Shown: positions 8,710-19,811, numbered from the stretch's first letter. The stretch is 64,000 nucleotides of DNA from Sulfuritalea sp. (GCA_030651305.1 JAUSCI010000046.1:1-64000); one strand, 5' to 3'. Made by a program: numbers and translations. Notes: generated by a model not told the origin, from the sequence alone.

Positions 8710-9021
8710 ATGGCTGCAATCAAGCCCCAAAAGGCACTGGATGTCTCAACCCGGTTGGCAAAGAGGCGCGGGAATGGAATTCTCCGGCGAGAGGTTTGGG
8801 TGGACGGCAAGGGCAGGGTAGTCCGTTACAACCTGGCATATATCAACCACGACATTTTTCAGGGCGACAACGGACGCGTGGTTGGATATGACAATGCCCA
8901 CGGAGTTCATCACCGACATTACAAGGGCAAGACGGAGGCTGTGGAGTTCCCGAGTTTCGAGGACATTGAAGAACGTTTCGAAGCAGACTGGGCGGTATTC
9001 AGCAGAAAGGGCAAGAAATGA
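8710..9021 (+). CDS. tumE: TumE-like toxin of a toxin-antitoxin pair (DUF6516)
   Basis: About 103 residues of the TumE/DUF6516 toxin family, recognisable from VWVDGKGRVVRYNLAYINHDI followed by DNAHGVHHRHY and the C-terminal FPSFEDIEERFEADW. The ATG at 8710 is used here. A TTG at 8704 lies at a better distance (8 bp) from AGGGG and may be the real start, adding two residues. The gene overlaps tumA by 4 bp (ATGA), with the toxin first as in known tumE-tumA pairs. The module sits between the bufferin operon and a second toxin-antitoxin pair. Confidence 0.78.
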   Translation: MAAIKPQKALDVSTRLAKRRGNGILRREVWVDGKGRVVRYNLAYINHDIFQGDNGRVVGYDNAHGVHHRHYKGKTEAVEFPSFEDIEERFEADWAVFSRKGKK

Positions 9022-9380
9022 GAACTGTGATCAAGGTAGAGGGGCCGGCAGACTTTTTCAAGCGTGGAAAGCTTGTCGCCAAACTTGCTGATCAGGGCAA
9101 GACAATTCCTCGAGAGCACATAATCGCCTTTGAAGATCCGGAAGATATGGCGCGCCTGATCACCACCGCAAAATTGGCGCTTTTCAGAGAGGTGCGTCAG
9201 AGTGCCGGGTCGATCACCGAACTTGCAGAGCGATTGCATCGTGATCGCAGTGCGGTAAAGAGAGATATTGATGACCTCGAAAAAGCAGGACTCATCGAAG
9301 TTCAGGATATGCCGCTACCCGGGCATGGCCGGAAAAAAGAAGTCCGTGCGGTCGCAGAGCAGGTACTGCTGGCGATTTGA
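9018..9380 (+). CDS. tumA: TumA-like antitoxin, winged-helix DNA-binding protein
   Basis: 120 residues of the TumA (HVO_A0114-type putative DNA-binding) family. A winged helix-turn-helix is visible at residues about 50-110: ALFREVRQ, SITELAERLHRDRSAVKRDIDDLEKAGLI, then a wing with PLPGHGRKKEV. It neutralises TumE and probably represses the operon. The start codon overlaps the tumE stop. The adjacent gap to the convergent ccdB gene is only 73 bp and shows no clear terminator. Confidence 0.78.
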   Translation: MRTVIKVEGPADFFKRGKLVAKLADQGKTIPREHIIAFEDPEDMARLITTAKLALFREVRQSAGSITELAERLHRDRSAVKRDIDDLEKAGLIEVQDMPLPGHGRKKEVRAVAEQVLLAI

Positions 9381-9453
9381 GGTATGGCCGCCGCGCCGTC
9401 AGCGCCGACTTCCGCACACACGTGTCGATCTTGCGACAACCGTCCAGCCGGAA

Positions 9454-9765
9454 TCAGTATTCGCCGATCACCTTGTCCACCGCGGGTTTGATCCTGGCCC
9501 GATCGGCCGGACTCAGCATGCCGACGGGAAGCTTGAGCCGGGCGGTGTCGATGGCGAAGATTTCGTCGGTGGAGAGTACGAACAGCCCTTGTCCGGGAAC
9601 TTCGACCAGCGGCGCCATGATTTCAACCGGCTGGGCGCCTGCGCGCAGCGGAATGACGACGGTTGCCCCGGTTCGGCTGGTGATGTGATCGTTCTGGATG
9701 GCGACAAGGTAGGGAATCTCGGCCGTCTTCGTGCCGGGATTGGGGTAGATATGGAACTGCGCCAA
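9454..9765 (-). CDS. ccdB: CcdB family gyrase-poison toxin
   Basis: 103 residues, the usual CcdB length. The family pattern is visible throughout: AQFHIYPNP at the N-terminus, EIPYLVAIQND, GATVVIPL, and the C-terminal AIKP-like region RARIKPAVDKVIGEY, which resembles the gyrase-contacting helix. CcdB traps DNA gyrase on DNA. The only reasonable start is a TTG at 9765, 3 bp after the ccdA stop. It follows ccdA in the canonical antitoxin-first order. The terminal Trp-Gly-Ile of plasmid F CcdB is not present here. Confidence 0.82.
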   Translation of the reverse strand: MAQFHIYPNPGTKTAEIPYLVAIQNDHITSRTGATVVIPLRAGAQPVEIMAPLVEVPGQGLFVLSTDEIFAIDTARLKLPVGMLSPADRARIKPAVDKVIGEY

Positions 9766-9768
9766 GCG

Positions 9769-10020
9769 TCAGATCCGGTCGAACTCTGCGCCCGCCAGCC
9801 CCGTGGCGGCGATATCCCGGCCGTGGGCCGCCAGCGCATCGGCGTTGTGTTCCGCCCAGGTCCGGTTCTCCAGTTCTTCGAGCATCCGGGCAAACAACTG
9901 CTCGGCCTGCGCCGAAAGATTGACCTGCTGCTTGTAGGGTTCGAGGCGATCCAGCAAGTCCTGGTTGATCGACAGCGACAGACGGCCTTTCCGGGCGGCG
10001 GGGTCGTAATGGGTTTGCAT
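9769..10020 (-). CDS. ccdA: CcdA family antitoxin
   Basis: 83 residues. The N-terminal half (GRLSLSINQDLLDRLEPYKQQVNLSAQAE) fits a ribbon-helix-helix DNA-binding domain. The C-terminal half (FARMLEELENRTWAEHNADALAA) is the disordered toxin-binding tail typical of CcdA. It neutralises CcdB and autoregulates. It starts at an ATG preceded by GCAGGAG and is 3 bp from ccdB. A good promoter containing a palindrome lies directly upstream. Confidence 0.82.
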   Translation of the reverse strand: MQTHYDPAARKGRLSLSINQDLLDRLEPYKQQVNLSAQAEQLFARMLEELENRTWAEHNADALAAHGRDIAATGLAGAEFDRI

Positions 10021-10052
10021 TGAGTGGCTCCTGCGGTCTGCTGATGCGCACG

Positions 10053-10082
10053 ATCATACGTATTGGCGGCATCGGGTGTCAA
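10053..10082 (-). promoter_or_regulatory. ccdAB promoter with overlapping palindrome
   Basis: On the minus strand, TTGACA (10082-10077) and TATGAT (10058-10053) are separated by 18 bp, a near-consensus sigma-70 promoter 33 bp from the ccdA start. The perfect 8-bp palindrome ATACGTAT (10056-10063) overlaps the -10 box and is a likely operator for the ribbon-helix-helix CcdA. Confidence 0.55.
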
Positions 10083-10470
10083 TGGCTGTCAAAACCTATG
10101 ACGCGCGCCCGTGTTCGGCTTCCCCTCCTTTGCAGGCAAGGGCGATGTAGCGCGGCACTGGTCGCGCGCCAGTGCCATAGGCGATCATGGTGCGGATCGT
10201 CATGCCTAGTGCTTCTGCCGCAGGATTTGTCGAATTACCGATCTAAGCCGATGATCAAGCTCGTTCAACCAACGACTACCGCCGGAAAATTACGTTTGGC
10301 TGGTATTTGTCCTAACCGTCCGCAGCATGCACTTTCAATATCCATCACGAATTCCGGATAGCCGAAAACTGAAGATGCAAAAATTTCACTCGCGGCAAGA
10401 TCGGTCCGCGTCGACAGTTTTTGCGGTCCGCAACACATCACGGCGTGCGCGACCGGAACCGCCCTCCGGT
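10083..10470. other. Gene-free stretch with two inverted repeats
   Basis: No supported gene between the ccdAB promoter and the end of cusA. It contains a perfect inverted repeat with arms GGCACTGG (10154-10161) and CCAGTGCC (10169-10176), and a 6-bp hairpin ACCGGA/TCCGGT (10452-10470) directly after the cusA stop. Neither is followed by a T-run, so neither is a convincing terminator. Confidence 0.5.
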
Positions 10471-13400
10471 TCAACCCTCAAGCCGGTGTCGCAAGCGCCA
10501 TTCCTTGACCAGCGCATAGATTGCCGGAATCACCGCCAGCGTCAGAATTGTCGAGGAGATCATTCCGCCCACCATCGGCGCGGCGATGCGGCTCATGACT
10601 TCCGAACCGGTGCCAGTGCCCCACATGATCGGCAAGAGGCCGGCCATGATCGCCACTACCGTCATCATCTTCGGCCGCACGCGCTCGACCGCACCTTCCA
10701 TCACTGCCGCATAAAGGTCCTCGGCGCCGGGCCGCCGTCCCGCCAGCGCCGACTTCTTCTTCTCCGCTTCCCAGGCATGGTCGAGGTAGATCAGCATCAC
10801 CACGCCGGTCTCCGCCGCGACCCCGGCCAGCGCGATGAAGCCCACCGCCACCGCCACGGACAGGTTGTAGTCGAGCAGCCACATCAGCCAGACGCCGCCG
10901 ACCAGCGCGAAGGGCACTGACAGCATGACGATGAAGGTTTCGGTCAGGCGCCGGAAGTTGAGATAGAGCAGCAGGAAGATGGTCAACAGGGTGACCGGGA
11001 TGACCACCTTCATCTTCTGGATGGCCCGTTCCATGTACTCGAACTGGCCGCTCCAGGCGATGTAATAGCCGGGCGGGAATTTGATCTTTTCCGCCACCGC
11101 CTTCTTCGCGTCGGCGACGTAGCCGCCGATGTCACGGTCGCGAATGTCGACGTAGATGTAGGCCGATAGCAGCGCGTTCTCGGTGCGGATGCCGGGCGCG
11201 CCCTTGGCAATCTCCACCTTCGCCACCTGCCCGAGCGGGATCATCGCGCCATCCATGGTCGGCACCAGCACCTCGCGCGCGATCTGCTGCGGGTCGGAGC
11301 GCAGTTCGCGCGGATAGCGGACCTGCACGCCGAAACGTTCGCGGCCCTCGACGGTGGTAGTCACCATTTCGCCGCCCAGCGCCGTGCCGATCACGTCCTG
11401 CAGGTCGCCGACGGCCAGCCCGTAGCGGGCAAGCTGCTCGCGGTCCGGTTCGATGTTGAGGTAGAAGCCGCCGGTGATGCGTTCGGCGAAGGCCGATGTC
11501 GTTCCCGGCACGGTCTTCACCACGGCCTCGATCTCCTTGGCCAGCTTTTCCATCTCGTTCAAGTCCTTGCCGAAAACCTTGATGCCGATCGGCGTGCGGA
11601 TGCCGGTTGACAGCATGTCGATGCGCGCCTTGATCGGCATGGTCCAGGAGTTGGCGACACCGGGAAATTGCAGCGCCTTGTCCAGCTCGGCGATCAGCTT
11701 GTCAGTGGTCATGCCAGGCCGCCATTCGGCTTCCGGCTTGAGATTGATCACAGTCTCGAACATCTCTGTCGGCGCCGGGTCGGTCGCCGTGTTGGCGCGA
11801 CCGGCCTTGCCGTAGACCGATGCCACCTCAGGAAAGCTCTTGATAATCTTGTTTTGCGTCTGCAACAGCTCGGCCGCCTTGGTGATCGACATGCCGGGCA
11901 AGGACGTCGGCATATAGAACAGCGTGCCTTCGTTGAGCGTCGGCATGAATTCGCTGCCCAGTTTTGAGGCCGGGTAGAAGCTGACCGCTATGGCCGCCAG
12001 TGCGAGGAGGATGGTCGTGCGCTTCCAGCGCATCACCCAGGTGATGATCGGCCGATAGGTCCAGATCAGAAACCGGTTCACCGGGTTCTTCGCCTCGGGC
12101 AGGATCTTGCCGCGGATGAACAGCATCATCAGCACAGGCACCAGCGTCACCGACAGCATGGCCGCGCCGGCCATGGCGAAGGTCTTGGTATAGGCCAGCG
12201 GCGAGAACAGGCGGCCTTCCTGCGCCTCCAGCGTAAATACCGGCAGGAAGGAGACGGTGATGATCAGCAGCGAAAAAAACAGCGCCGGCCCGACCTCGCG
12301 GCAAGCCGCGACGATGGCGGCAGCTCTCGCTGCTGCCATCGTTTGGCCTTGTTGCCCCCCCCTCTCCCCCTGCCCCTCCCCCGCCGGGGGGGAGGGGGGT
12401 ATGGGTGGAGGCGCTTGCTCCAGCCGCTCCAGGTGCTTGTGCGCGTTCTCGATCATGACAATCGCCGCATCGATCATGGCACCGATGGCGATGGCGATGC
12501 CGCCGAGGCTCATCAGGTTCGAGTTCATGCCCAGCAGATGCATGGCGATGAAGGCAATCAGGATGCCGACCGGCAGCATCAGGATCGCCACCAGCGCGCT
12601 GCGCAGGTGGAGCAGGAAGACGAAGCAGACCAGCGCGACGATGATCGATTCCTCGGCCAGGGTTCGCTTCAGGGTGTCGATGGCGCGATGGATCAGTTCG
12701 GACCGGTCGTAAACCGGCTCGATGCTGACGCCCGGCGGCAATCCGGGCGCCACCTCGGCGATCTTCTCCTTGATGTTGTGAATCACTTCCAGGGCATTCT
12801 GGCCATAGCGCGCCATGACAATGCCCGACACCACTTCGCCCTCGCCGTTGAGCTCGGTCAGGCCGCGCCTCTCGTCGGGCGCCAGTTCGACGCGGGCAAC
12901 GTCGCGAATCAGCACCGGCGTGCCCTTGTCGCTCTTGACGACGAGCATTTCGATGTCGCCCTTGCCGCGCAGGTAGCCTTTGCCGCGCACCATGTACTCG
13001 GTCTCGGCCATCTCGATGGCGCGGCCGCCAACGTCGCGATTGGAATCGCGGATCGCCTGCGCCACCTTCATCAGCGGAATGCCGTAGGCGCGCAGCTTGA
13101 CCGGATCGACCGTGACCTGATAGGTCTGGACGAAGCCGCCGATGGAAGCGACTTCGGCGACGCCGTGGGCCTTGGTCAACTGGTAGCGCAGGTACCAGTC
13201 CTGGATGCTGCGCAGTTCCGCCAGGGTCTTGTCTTTCGCCAGCAGCGCGTACTGGTAGACCCAGCCGACGCCCGTGGCGTCGGGACCGATCTGCGGCGTG
13301 ATGCCTTTCGGCATGCGACCCGCAGCGAAGTTGAGGTACTCGAGGACGCGCGAGCGCGCCCAGTAGATGTCCGTGCCGTCTTCGAAAATGATGTAGACGA

Positions 13401-13674
13401 AGGACGCGCCGAAGAAGGAGAAGCCGCGCACCACCCTGGACTTCGGCACCGAGAGCATGGCCGTGGTGAGCGGATAGGTGACCTGGTCCTCGACCACCTG
13501 CGGCGCCTGCCCCGGATATTCGGTATAGACGATGACCTGCACGTCCGAAAGATCGGGTAGTGCGTCGATCGGCGTGCGCAGCACCGCGTAGATGCCGGCG
13601 AGGACGACGAACAGGGTGGCGAGCAGGACCAGGAAGCGGTTTCGTGCCGACCAGTCGATGACGTTGCTGAGCAT
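10471..13674 (-). CDS. cusA: CusA copper/silver RND efflux pump
   Basis: 1,067-residue inner-membrane RND transporter that drives Cu(I)/Ag(I) out through CusBC using the proton gradient. The TM4 signature AIGAMIDAAIVMIENAHK is the Cu/Ag (HME4) type. The methionines expected for the copper path are present in SLPGMS, RIDMLSTGI and GEMV. Residues about 418-443, just after TM4, are a Pro/Gly-rich insertion (PPSPPAGEGQGERG) encoded by a palindromic GC-rich repeat and homopolymer tracts. This loop is absent from typical CusA, and the reading frame stays open. It is the last gene of the cusFCBA operon, 13 bp after cusB. Confidence 0.93.
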   Translation of the reverse strand: MLSNVIDWSARNRFLVLLATLFVVLAGIYAVLRTPIDALPDLSDVQVIVYTEYPGQAPQVVEDQVTYPLTTAMLSVPKSRVVRGFSFFGASFVYIIFEDGTDIYWARSRVLEYLNFAAGRMPKGITPQIGPDATGVGWVYQYALLAKDKTLAELRSIQDWYLRYQLTKAHGVAEVASIGGFVQTYQVTVDPVKLRAYGIPLMKVAQAIRDSNRDVGGRAIEMAETEYMVRGKGYLRGKGDIEMLVVKSDKGTPVLIRDVARVELAPDERRGLTELNGEGEVVSGIVMARYGQNALEVIHNIKEKIAEVAPGLPPGVSIEPVYDRSELIHRAIDTLKRTLAEESIIVALVCFVFLLHLRSALVAILMLPVGILIAFIAMHLLGMNSNLMSLGGIAIAIGAMIDAAIVMIENAHKHLERLEQAPPPIPPSPPAGEGQGERGGQQGQTMAAARAAAIVAACREVGPALFFSLLIITVSFLPVFTLEAQEGRLFSPLAYTKTFAMAGAAMLSVTLVPVLMMLFIRGKILPEAKNPVNRFLIWTYRPIITWVMRWKRTTILLALAAIAVSFYPASKLGSEFMPTLNEGTLFYMPTSLPGMSITKAAELLQTQNKIIKSFPEVASVYGKAGRANTATDPAPTEMFETVINLKPEAEWRPGMTTDKLIAELDKALQFPGVANSWTMPIKARIDMLSTGIRTPIGIKVFGKDLNEMEKLAKEIEAVVKTVPGTTSAFAERITGGFYLNIEPDREQLARYGLAVGDLQDVIGTALGGEMVTTTVEGRERFGVQVRYPRELRSDPQQIAREVLVPTMDGAMIPLGQVAKVEIAKGAPGIRTENALLSAYIYVDIRDRDIGGYVADAKKAVAEKIKFPPGYYIAWSGQFEYMERAIQKMKVVIPVTLLTIFLLLYLNFRRLTETFIVMLSVPFALVGGVWLMWLLDYNLSVAVAVGFIALAGVAAETGVVMLIYLDHAWEAEKKKSALAGRRPGAEDLYAAVMEGAVERVRPKMMTVVAIMAGLLPIMWGTGTGSEVMSRIAAPMVGGMISSTILTLAVIPAIYALVKEWRLRHRLEG
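12355..12399. repeat. GC-rich palindromic repeat with homopolymer tracts inside cusA
   Basis: The arms CCCCTCCCCC (12373-12382) and GGGGGAGGGG (12388-12397) form a perfect 10-bp inverted repeat around a 5-bp loop. It is preceded by a C8 run (12355-12362). The segment resembles the C/G-tract palindromic elements scattered in many proteobacterial genomes and is translated as part of CusA. Confidence 0.7.
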
Positions 13675-13687
13675 GGCTTTCCCCGTT

Positions 13688-15298
13688 TCAGTGGCCTTGG
13701 TGGGCCGAGGAACGCGCAGCGCCGGTGCCTTCCAGCTTGACGATCACCCACTCGCCGGGCTTGCGCTCGACGAAGCTGAACTCGATCGTCGCGCCGGGCT
13801 TGAGGCTGCCGAGCAGCGAGGAATTGGCCAGCGTGAAATCCATGGTCATGCCGGGCCACTTCAGGCTCGCCACCGGACCGTGCGTGATCGAAACCGTGCC
13901 GGACTTGGCGTCGATCGCGTCGAGTTTGCCGGTCGCCTGGTGGCTGGTTCCCTGCGCGGCAGGCGCCGCCTGCGCCGGTTCAGGTCCGGCCTTGGGCGCC
14001 GCGGGGCCGAAACCGCTGACCGCCGCCTTCAGATTGCTCTCAGCGTCGATGAGGAAGTTGGCGGTCACCACCACGAGTTCACCGTCCTTGACGCCCTCGA
14101 TGACTTCGGCATAGCTGTCGCTGCGGGCGCCGAGCTTGACCTCGCGCGGTTCGAAGCGACCTGCCCCGGCCTGGATCAGGACAATGCGGCGGGTGCCGCT
14201 GTCGATCACGGCCGAGACGGGCACCGTGACCACGGGCCCTTTCGCCGCGACGGCGAGTTCCATCTGGGCGAACATGCCGGGCTTGAGCAACTGCCCGGGA
14301 TTGGCAAGTTCGACGCGGACCGGAATGGTCCGGGTTTCGGCTTTCAGTGTCGGATAGACATAGGTGATGGCTCCCTGGAATACCTTGTCCGGGTAGGCAT
14401 TGATTTTCACCGTGGCGCCAGCGCCGACTTTCACCAGTCCGATGTCCTGCTCGAAAACGTCGGCGACAACCCACACGGCCGACAGATCGGCGATCTGGTA
14501 GAGAGCCTCGCCCGGCATGAAACGCATGCCTTGCACGGCCTTCTTCTCGGTGACGATGCCGGACACCGGCGAGCGGAACGTCAGCGTGCGCTTCGTCTCG
14601 CCGGACTTTGCCAACGCCTTGACTTGCTCTTCGGAGATGTCCCAGTTCTTGAGCCGCATCAGGCTCGACTCGGCGAGCTGGCGCATGCCGGCCTGGGCTT
14701 CGCCTCCCGCCTCCTTGAGCGACTGCACGCCCTGGGCGGCGATCGCATATTCGCGCTGGGCGGAGACCAGTTCCGGGCTGTAGACCTCGAACAGCGCCTG
14801 CCCCTTGCTCACCGGCTGGCCGGTGACATTGACGTGCAGGCGTTCGACATAGCCCTCGAACTTGGGCGAGATGGTGTAGATGCGTCGCTCGTCCGGCTCG
14901 ATGCGGCCAGCAGCGCGGACGATACGGTCCAGCGCGCGCAGGTTGGCCGCTTCGGTCCTGACGCCGAGTTTCTGCACCTTCTCGGTGCTGATCCTGACCT
15001 GGTTCGCGGCCCCCGGCTCCTCGTCCGGCGCGCCCTCGTAAACCGCGATGTAATCCATGCCCATCGGGTCTTTCTTCGGCGTCGGCGAAGTATCGGGTAG
15101 CCCCATCGGGTTGCGATAGTAGAGTAGCTTGCGCTCCTTGCTTGCTGCGGCGGCAGGAGCGGCCGTTGCCGTGGTGCTCGCCGTGTCACCAGCGCCAGCG
15201 CGCTGCGTCCCTTCGGGAACTCTTGCCTTGCCCAACCAGTAGCCGGCGCCGGCGGCCAGCAGCACAGTCGCTACCACCGCCATGTATCGATGCTTCAT
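13688..15298 (-). CDS. cusB: CusB periplasmic adaptor with C-terminal CusF domain
   Basis: 536 residues. The N-terminal anchor (MAVVATVLLAAGAGYWLG) is followed by a heavy-metal-binding domain (YYRNPMGLPDTSPTPKKDPMGMDY, residues about 55-80), the barrel-sandwich and hairpin adaptor region, and a C-terminal CusF-like domain (about residues 445-525). The last contains SITHGPVASLKWPGMTMDF with the full H/W/M/M copper set. It links CusA to the outer-membrane channel and can hand over Cu(I). The start is the ATG at 15298, which overlaps the stop of the upstream TolC-type gene by 4 bp. The fused CusF domain is seen in a subset of CusB proteins. Confidence 0.92.
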   Translation of the reverse strand: MKHRYMAVVATVLLAAGAGYWLGKARVPEGTQRAGAGDTASTTATAAPAAAASKERKLLYYRNPMGLPDTSPTPKKDPMGMDYIAVYEGAPDEEPGAANQVRISTEKVQKLGVRTEAANLRALDRIVRAAGRIEPDERRIYTISPKFEGYVERLHVNVTGQPVSKGQALFEVYSPELVSAQREYAIAAQGVQSLKEAGGEAQAGMRQLAESSLMRLKNWDISEEQVKALAKSGETKRTLTFRSPVSGIVTEKKAVQGMRFMPGEALYQIADLSAVWVVADVFEQDIGLVKVGAGATVKINAYPDKVFQGAITYVYPTLKAETRTIPVRVELANPGQLLKPGMFAQMELAVAAKGPVVTVPVSAVIDSGTRRIVLIQAGAGRFEPREVKLGARSDSYAEVIEGVKDGELVVVTANFLIDAESNLKAAVSGFGPAAPKAGPEPAQAAPAAQGTSHQATGKLDAIDAKSGTVSITHGPVASLKWPGMTMDFTLANSSLLGSLKPGATIEFSFVERKPGEWVIVKLEGTGAARSSAHQGH

Positions 15299-16572
15299 AG
15301 ATCTTCCCCGATCAGTCGTTCGATGTCCGCCAGGCGGATCTGTTGTTCGACTTGCGCCTTGATGACGTCCTGTTTGGCCTTGCGAATCTGCCGTTGCGCG
15401 TCGAGCAGTGTGGCGAAATCCACCTTGCCGGTTTCGTAACCGGCCAGCGCCGCCCGGAAGGTGAGTTCGGCCTGCGGCAACAGGCTGGTTTGCGCCAGTA
15501 TTCCCACGCGCCGCGCGGCATCGATGCCGGCGAGGTTCTCTGACAGATCGGCCAGCAACTGGTTGGCGGTGGCTTCCTTGCGGGCGCGGGTCGCGTCGAT
15601 CATCTTCTCGGCTTCGCGTTCCTGGCTGCGCCGACTTTCCTGTTGCAGCGGAATGTTGAATTCGAACATCAGCTCCCATTCATTCACGCGATTGCGCATC
15701 TGGATCGGCGAGACGCCGATGGTGAAGTCCGGGTAGCGGTTGCGATAGGTCAGGTCGCGGTTTTTCTCCGCCGAACGAATCCTGGCGTCGTCGGCAAAGA
15801 GCTGCGGATTCTTCCCGCGCAAACGATCTTCCAGCGTCGCGTAATCCAGCTTCGTGGCGGCCGGCGTTGGCCGCAAGCGCTCCGGTTCGGCCAGCGGCGC
15901 CTGCGCCGGACGCGCCAGCACGGCGTTGAGACGGGAGCGCGCGTGGTGATGCTCGGTCTCCATCTGGATCAGTTCGCCTCTCATCGCGGTGCGCTCCACC
16001 TGAACGCGGATAGCATCCTGTTGCGGCACCAGTCCGCCGGCATAGCGCGCATGGGTAATGCCCTCTATGCGGTCGATCAGCTCAATGACTTCCCGGGTCA
16101 GCCGGATGAGCTTGGCAAAAGCGAAATACTGGGCGTAGGAGATCTTGATACGAGCCGCCTGTTCCGTCCAGGTGACGCCGGCCTTGCCCTTCGCCACATC
16201 GACCTCGGCTTCCGCCGCTTCGCGCTTGAGATCGCGCTTACCCCAAAACGGCAGGGGCTGGATCAGCGTGTATTTGGTGCTGCCGACGCGACTTGGCAGC
16301 AAGTTGAAGCTGGTGCCGGACTCGGCGCCGAAGTTGCTCACATTCTGCAACTCAGTGCGCAGCATCGGGTCGGGCAGCGCGCCGGCCGGATGGACGCGCT
16401 CCCCGGCCGCTTCGGCTTCCAGACGCATCGCGGCGTATTCCGGATTTCGTGCCTTGGCGTAGTCGAGCAGGCCTTCGACGCTGGCGCCGATCAGCGGCTG
16501 CGCCGGCTCGGCATGCGCAGCCGCAACAACGGCAGCCAGAGCCGCCGCCAGCAGCACAATGCGGGAGGCCAC
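15295..16572 (-). CDS. cusC: CusC-like outer membrane efflux channel (TolC family)
   Basis: 425 residues with a signal peptide (LLAAALAAVVAAAHAEP) and the two long-helix outer membrane efflux repeats of the TolC fold. These are visible as heptad-like Ala/Arg/Glu-rich stretches near residues 60-200 and 270-420, ending in QVEQQIRLADIERLIGEDL. It forms the exit duct for the Cus complex. No lipobox cysteine is present, unlike E. coli CusC. It is coupled to cusB by ATGA and lies 4 bp after cusF. Confidence 0.88.
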   Translation of the reverse strand: MASRIVLLAAALAAVVAAAHAEPAQPLIGASVEGLLDYAKARNPEYAAMRLEAEAAGERVHPAGALPDPMLRTELQNVSNFGAESGTSFNLLPSRVGSTKYTLIQPLPFWGKRDLKREAAEAEVDVAKGKAGVTWTEQAARIKISYAQYFAFAKLIRLTREVIELIDRIEGITHARYAGGLVPQQDAIRVQVERTAMRGELIQMETEHHHARSRLNAVLARPAQAPLAEPERLRPTPAATKLDYATLEDRLRGKNPQLFADDARIRSAEKNRDLTYRNRYPDFTIGVSPIQMRNRVNEWELMFEFNIPLQQESRRSQEREAEKMIDATRARKEATANQLLADLSENLAGIDAARRVGILAQTSLLPQAELTFRAALAGYETGKVDFATLLDAQRQIRKAKQDVIKAQVEQQIRLADIERLIGEDL

Positions 16573-16576
16573 GGCC

Positions 16577-16879
16577 CTATTTCGCCGCTTCGATACTGAC
16601 CACCGTCAGCTCGCCCTTGGCTTCCTCCGCGCGGAAGCGAATCTTGTCGCCCTCCCTCCACTTTTTCAGCAGCGCCGGGTTCTTGGCCTTGAAGCTCATG
16701 GTCATGGCGCCCATGTTGAGATTGGCAATCTCTCCGTGCTTGATCGTGATGGTGCCGGACGCCCGATCCAGCTTCCTGATGACACCCTCGGTCAGCGCTG
16801 CCGCCTCGGGTGCCGCGATTGCTGGCGCACCAGGGAGCAGCAGCGTTGCGCAGAGGGCGAGAAATGCGTAGCGATTCAT
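16577..16879 (-). CDS. cusF: CusF-like periplasmic copper chaperone 1
   Basis: 100 residues with a signal peptide (ALCATLLLPGAPAIAAP) and the small OB-fold CusF domain. The copper site reads KHGEIANLNMGAMTMSF. His and the two Met ligands are present, but the Trp that caps copper in E. coli CusF is replaced by Met. It carries Cu(I) to CusB. The start is fixed by a strong GGAGG site; the GTG upstream is not needed. First gene of cusFCBA, with a CopR/CusR-like half-palindrome about 130 bp upstream overlapping the end of copA. Confidence 0.9.
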   Translation of the reverse strand: MNRYAFLALCATLLLPGAPAIAAPEAAALTEGVIRKLDRASGTITIKHGEIANLNMGAMTMSFKAKNPALLKKWREGDKIRFRAEEAKGELTVVSIEAAK

Positions 16880-17006
16880 GCGTGATACCTCCTTCACTCA
16901 TCATTGACGTAAGTGGATCCTGCTTCGAACCCGCGCATGATAATGCCCATGCTCGTCGGACCAGGCAAAGTCTAACCATTCTGCGGTGTCGAAAACATGA
17001 CTGGCA

Positions 17007-17019
17007 GATTACATTCCTG

Positions 17020-17023
<4 letters not shown>
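17007..17023. promoter_or_regulatory. Imperfect CusR/CopR-like box upstream of cusFCBA
   Basis: GATTACA (17007-17013), TTCC, then TGTCAG (17018-17023) matches one full half and part of the other half of the perfect palindrome in the cusR promoter region. It lies at the end of copA, 128 bp ahead of cusF on the minus strand, a fitting place for an activator site. Confidence 0.5.
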
Positions 17024-19304
<2,281 letters not shown>

Positions 19305-19308
<4 letters not shown>

Positions 19309-19757
19309 TGGATTTGCCTCCGCACCAGCCATGCAACGAGGGGTGGAATCAGCAACCATTGCAGCAGCGGCGCCAGCCCGGTGCCCAGCAGCGGCAGCCG
19401 GGGCATTGCTGCGGCATACTCCCAGCGTCCGCCGACCTGGGTGGCCCAATATTCCAGCGCTAGCGTGACGATGAGGCCGATGGCGACAAAGGCGCCGATG
19501 GTGGCGCCGGAAGGCCGCCGCATCCAGCCGCGCGTGCGGGCCAATGCAGCGACCAGCCAGAAGGCGAGCAAGGCGATCACGGCATCGCCGAGCGCGGCAC
19601 GAGTGCACAGGATGACGCCCTCCCAGTGCGAAAGCGACGGCATGCCCTTGAACAGGGGAATTTGCCACAGCTCCCAGGGCAGGTTAAGCAGGAAGGCGAA
19701 CAAGGCTACGTTTATCTCCGGCAGGTTCGTCGCGCCGTTTCGCCGCGAGCGGAACAT
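19305..19757 (-). CDS. Four-helix membrane protein of the copper island
   Basis: 150 residues with about four hydrophobic segments: [54 protein letters not shown] and [19 protein letters not shown] recognise no named family. It starts at an ATG at 19757 and ends overlapping the copA start, so it is translated together with the copper ATPase and probably assists metal handling or assembly. The Trp/Pro-rich first helix ([10 protein letters not shown]) is distinctive. Confidence 0.7.
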
Positions 19758-19811
19758 CAGGGCGGCGGGCGCAGATGCTTCAGCGAGGAGACCATCGCAA
19801 ACCGTTTGCCC

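Noticed and set aside
10154-10176. 8-bp inverted repeat GGCACTGG/CCAGTGCC considered as a terminator or attachment site
   Set aside because: No T-run follows, no integrase is nearby and no second copy is seen, so it is only recorded as an inverted repeat.
12343-13560. 405-codon plus-strand frame opposite cusA
   Set aside because: Antisense shadow of an RND gene, beginning in the palindromic insertion. No ribosome binding site or domain.
19309-19668. 120-residue N-terminal extension of CopA
   Set aside because: The frame is open but reads through the coupled membrane-protein gene in another frame, and lacks any domain. CopA starts at the ATGA overlap.
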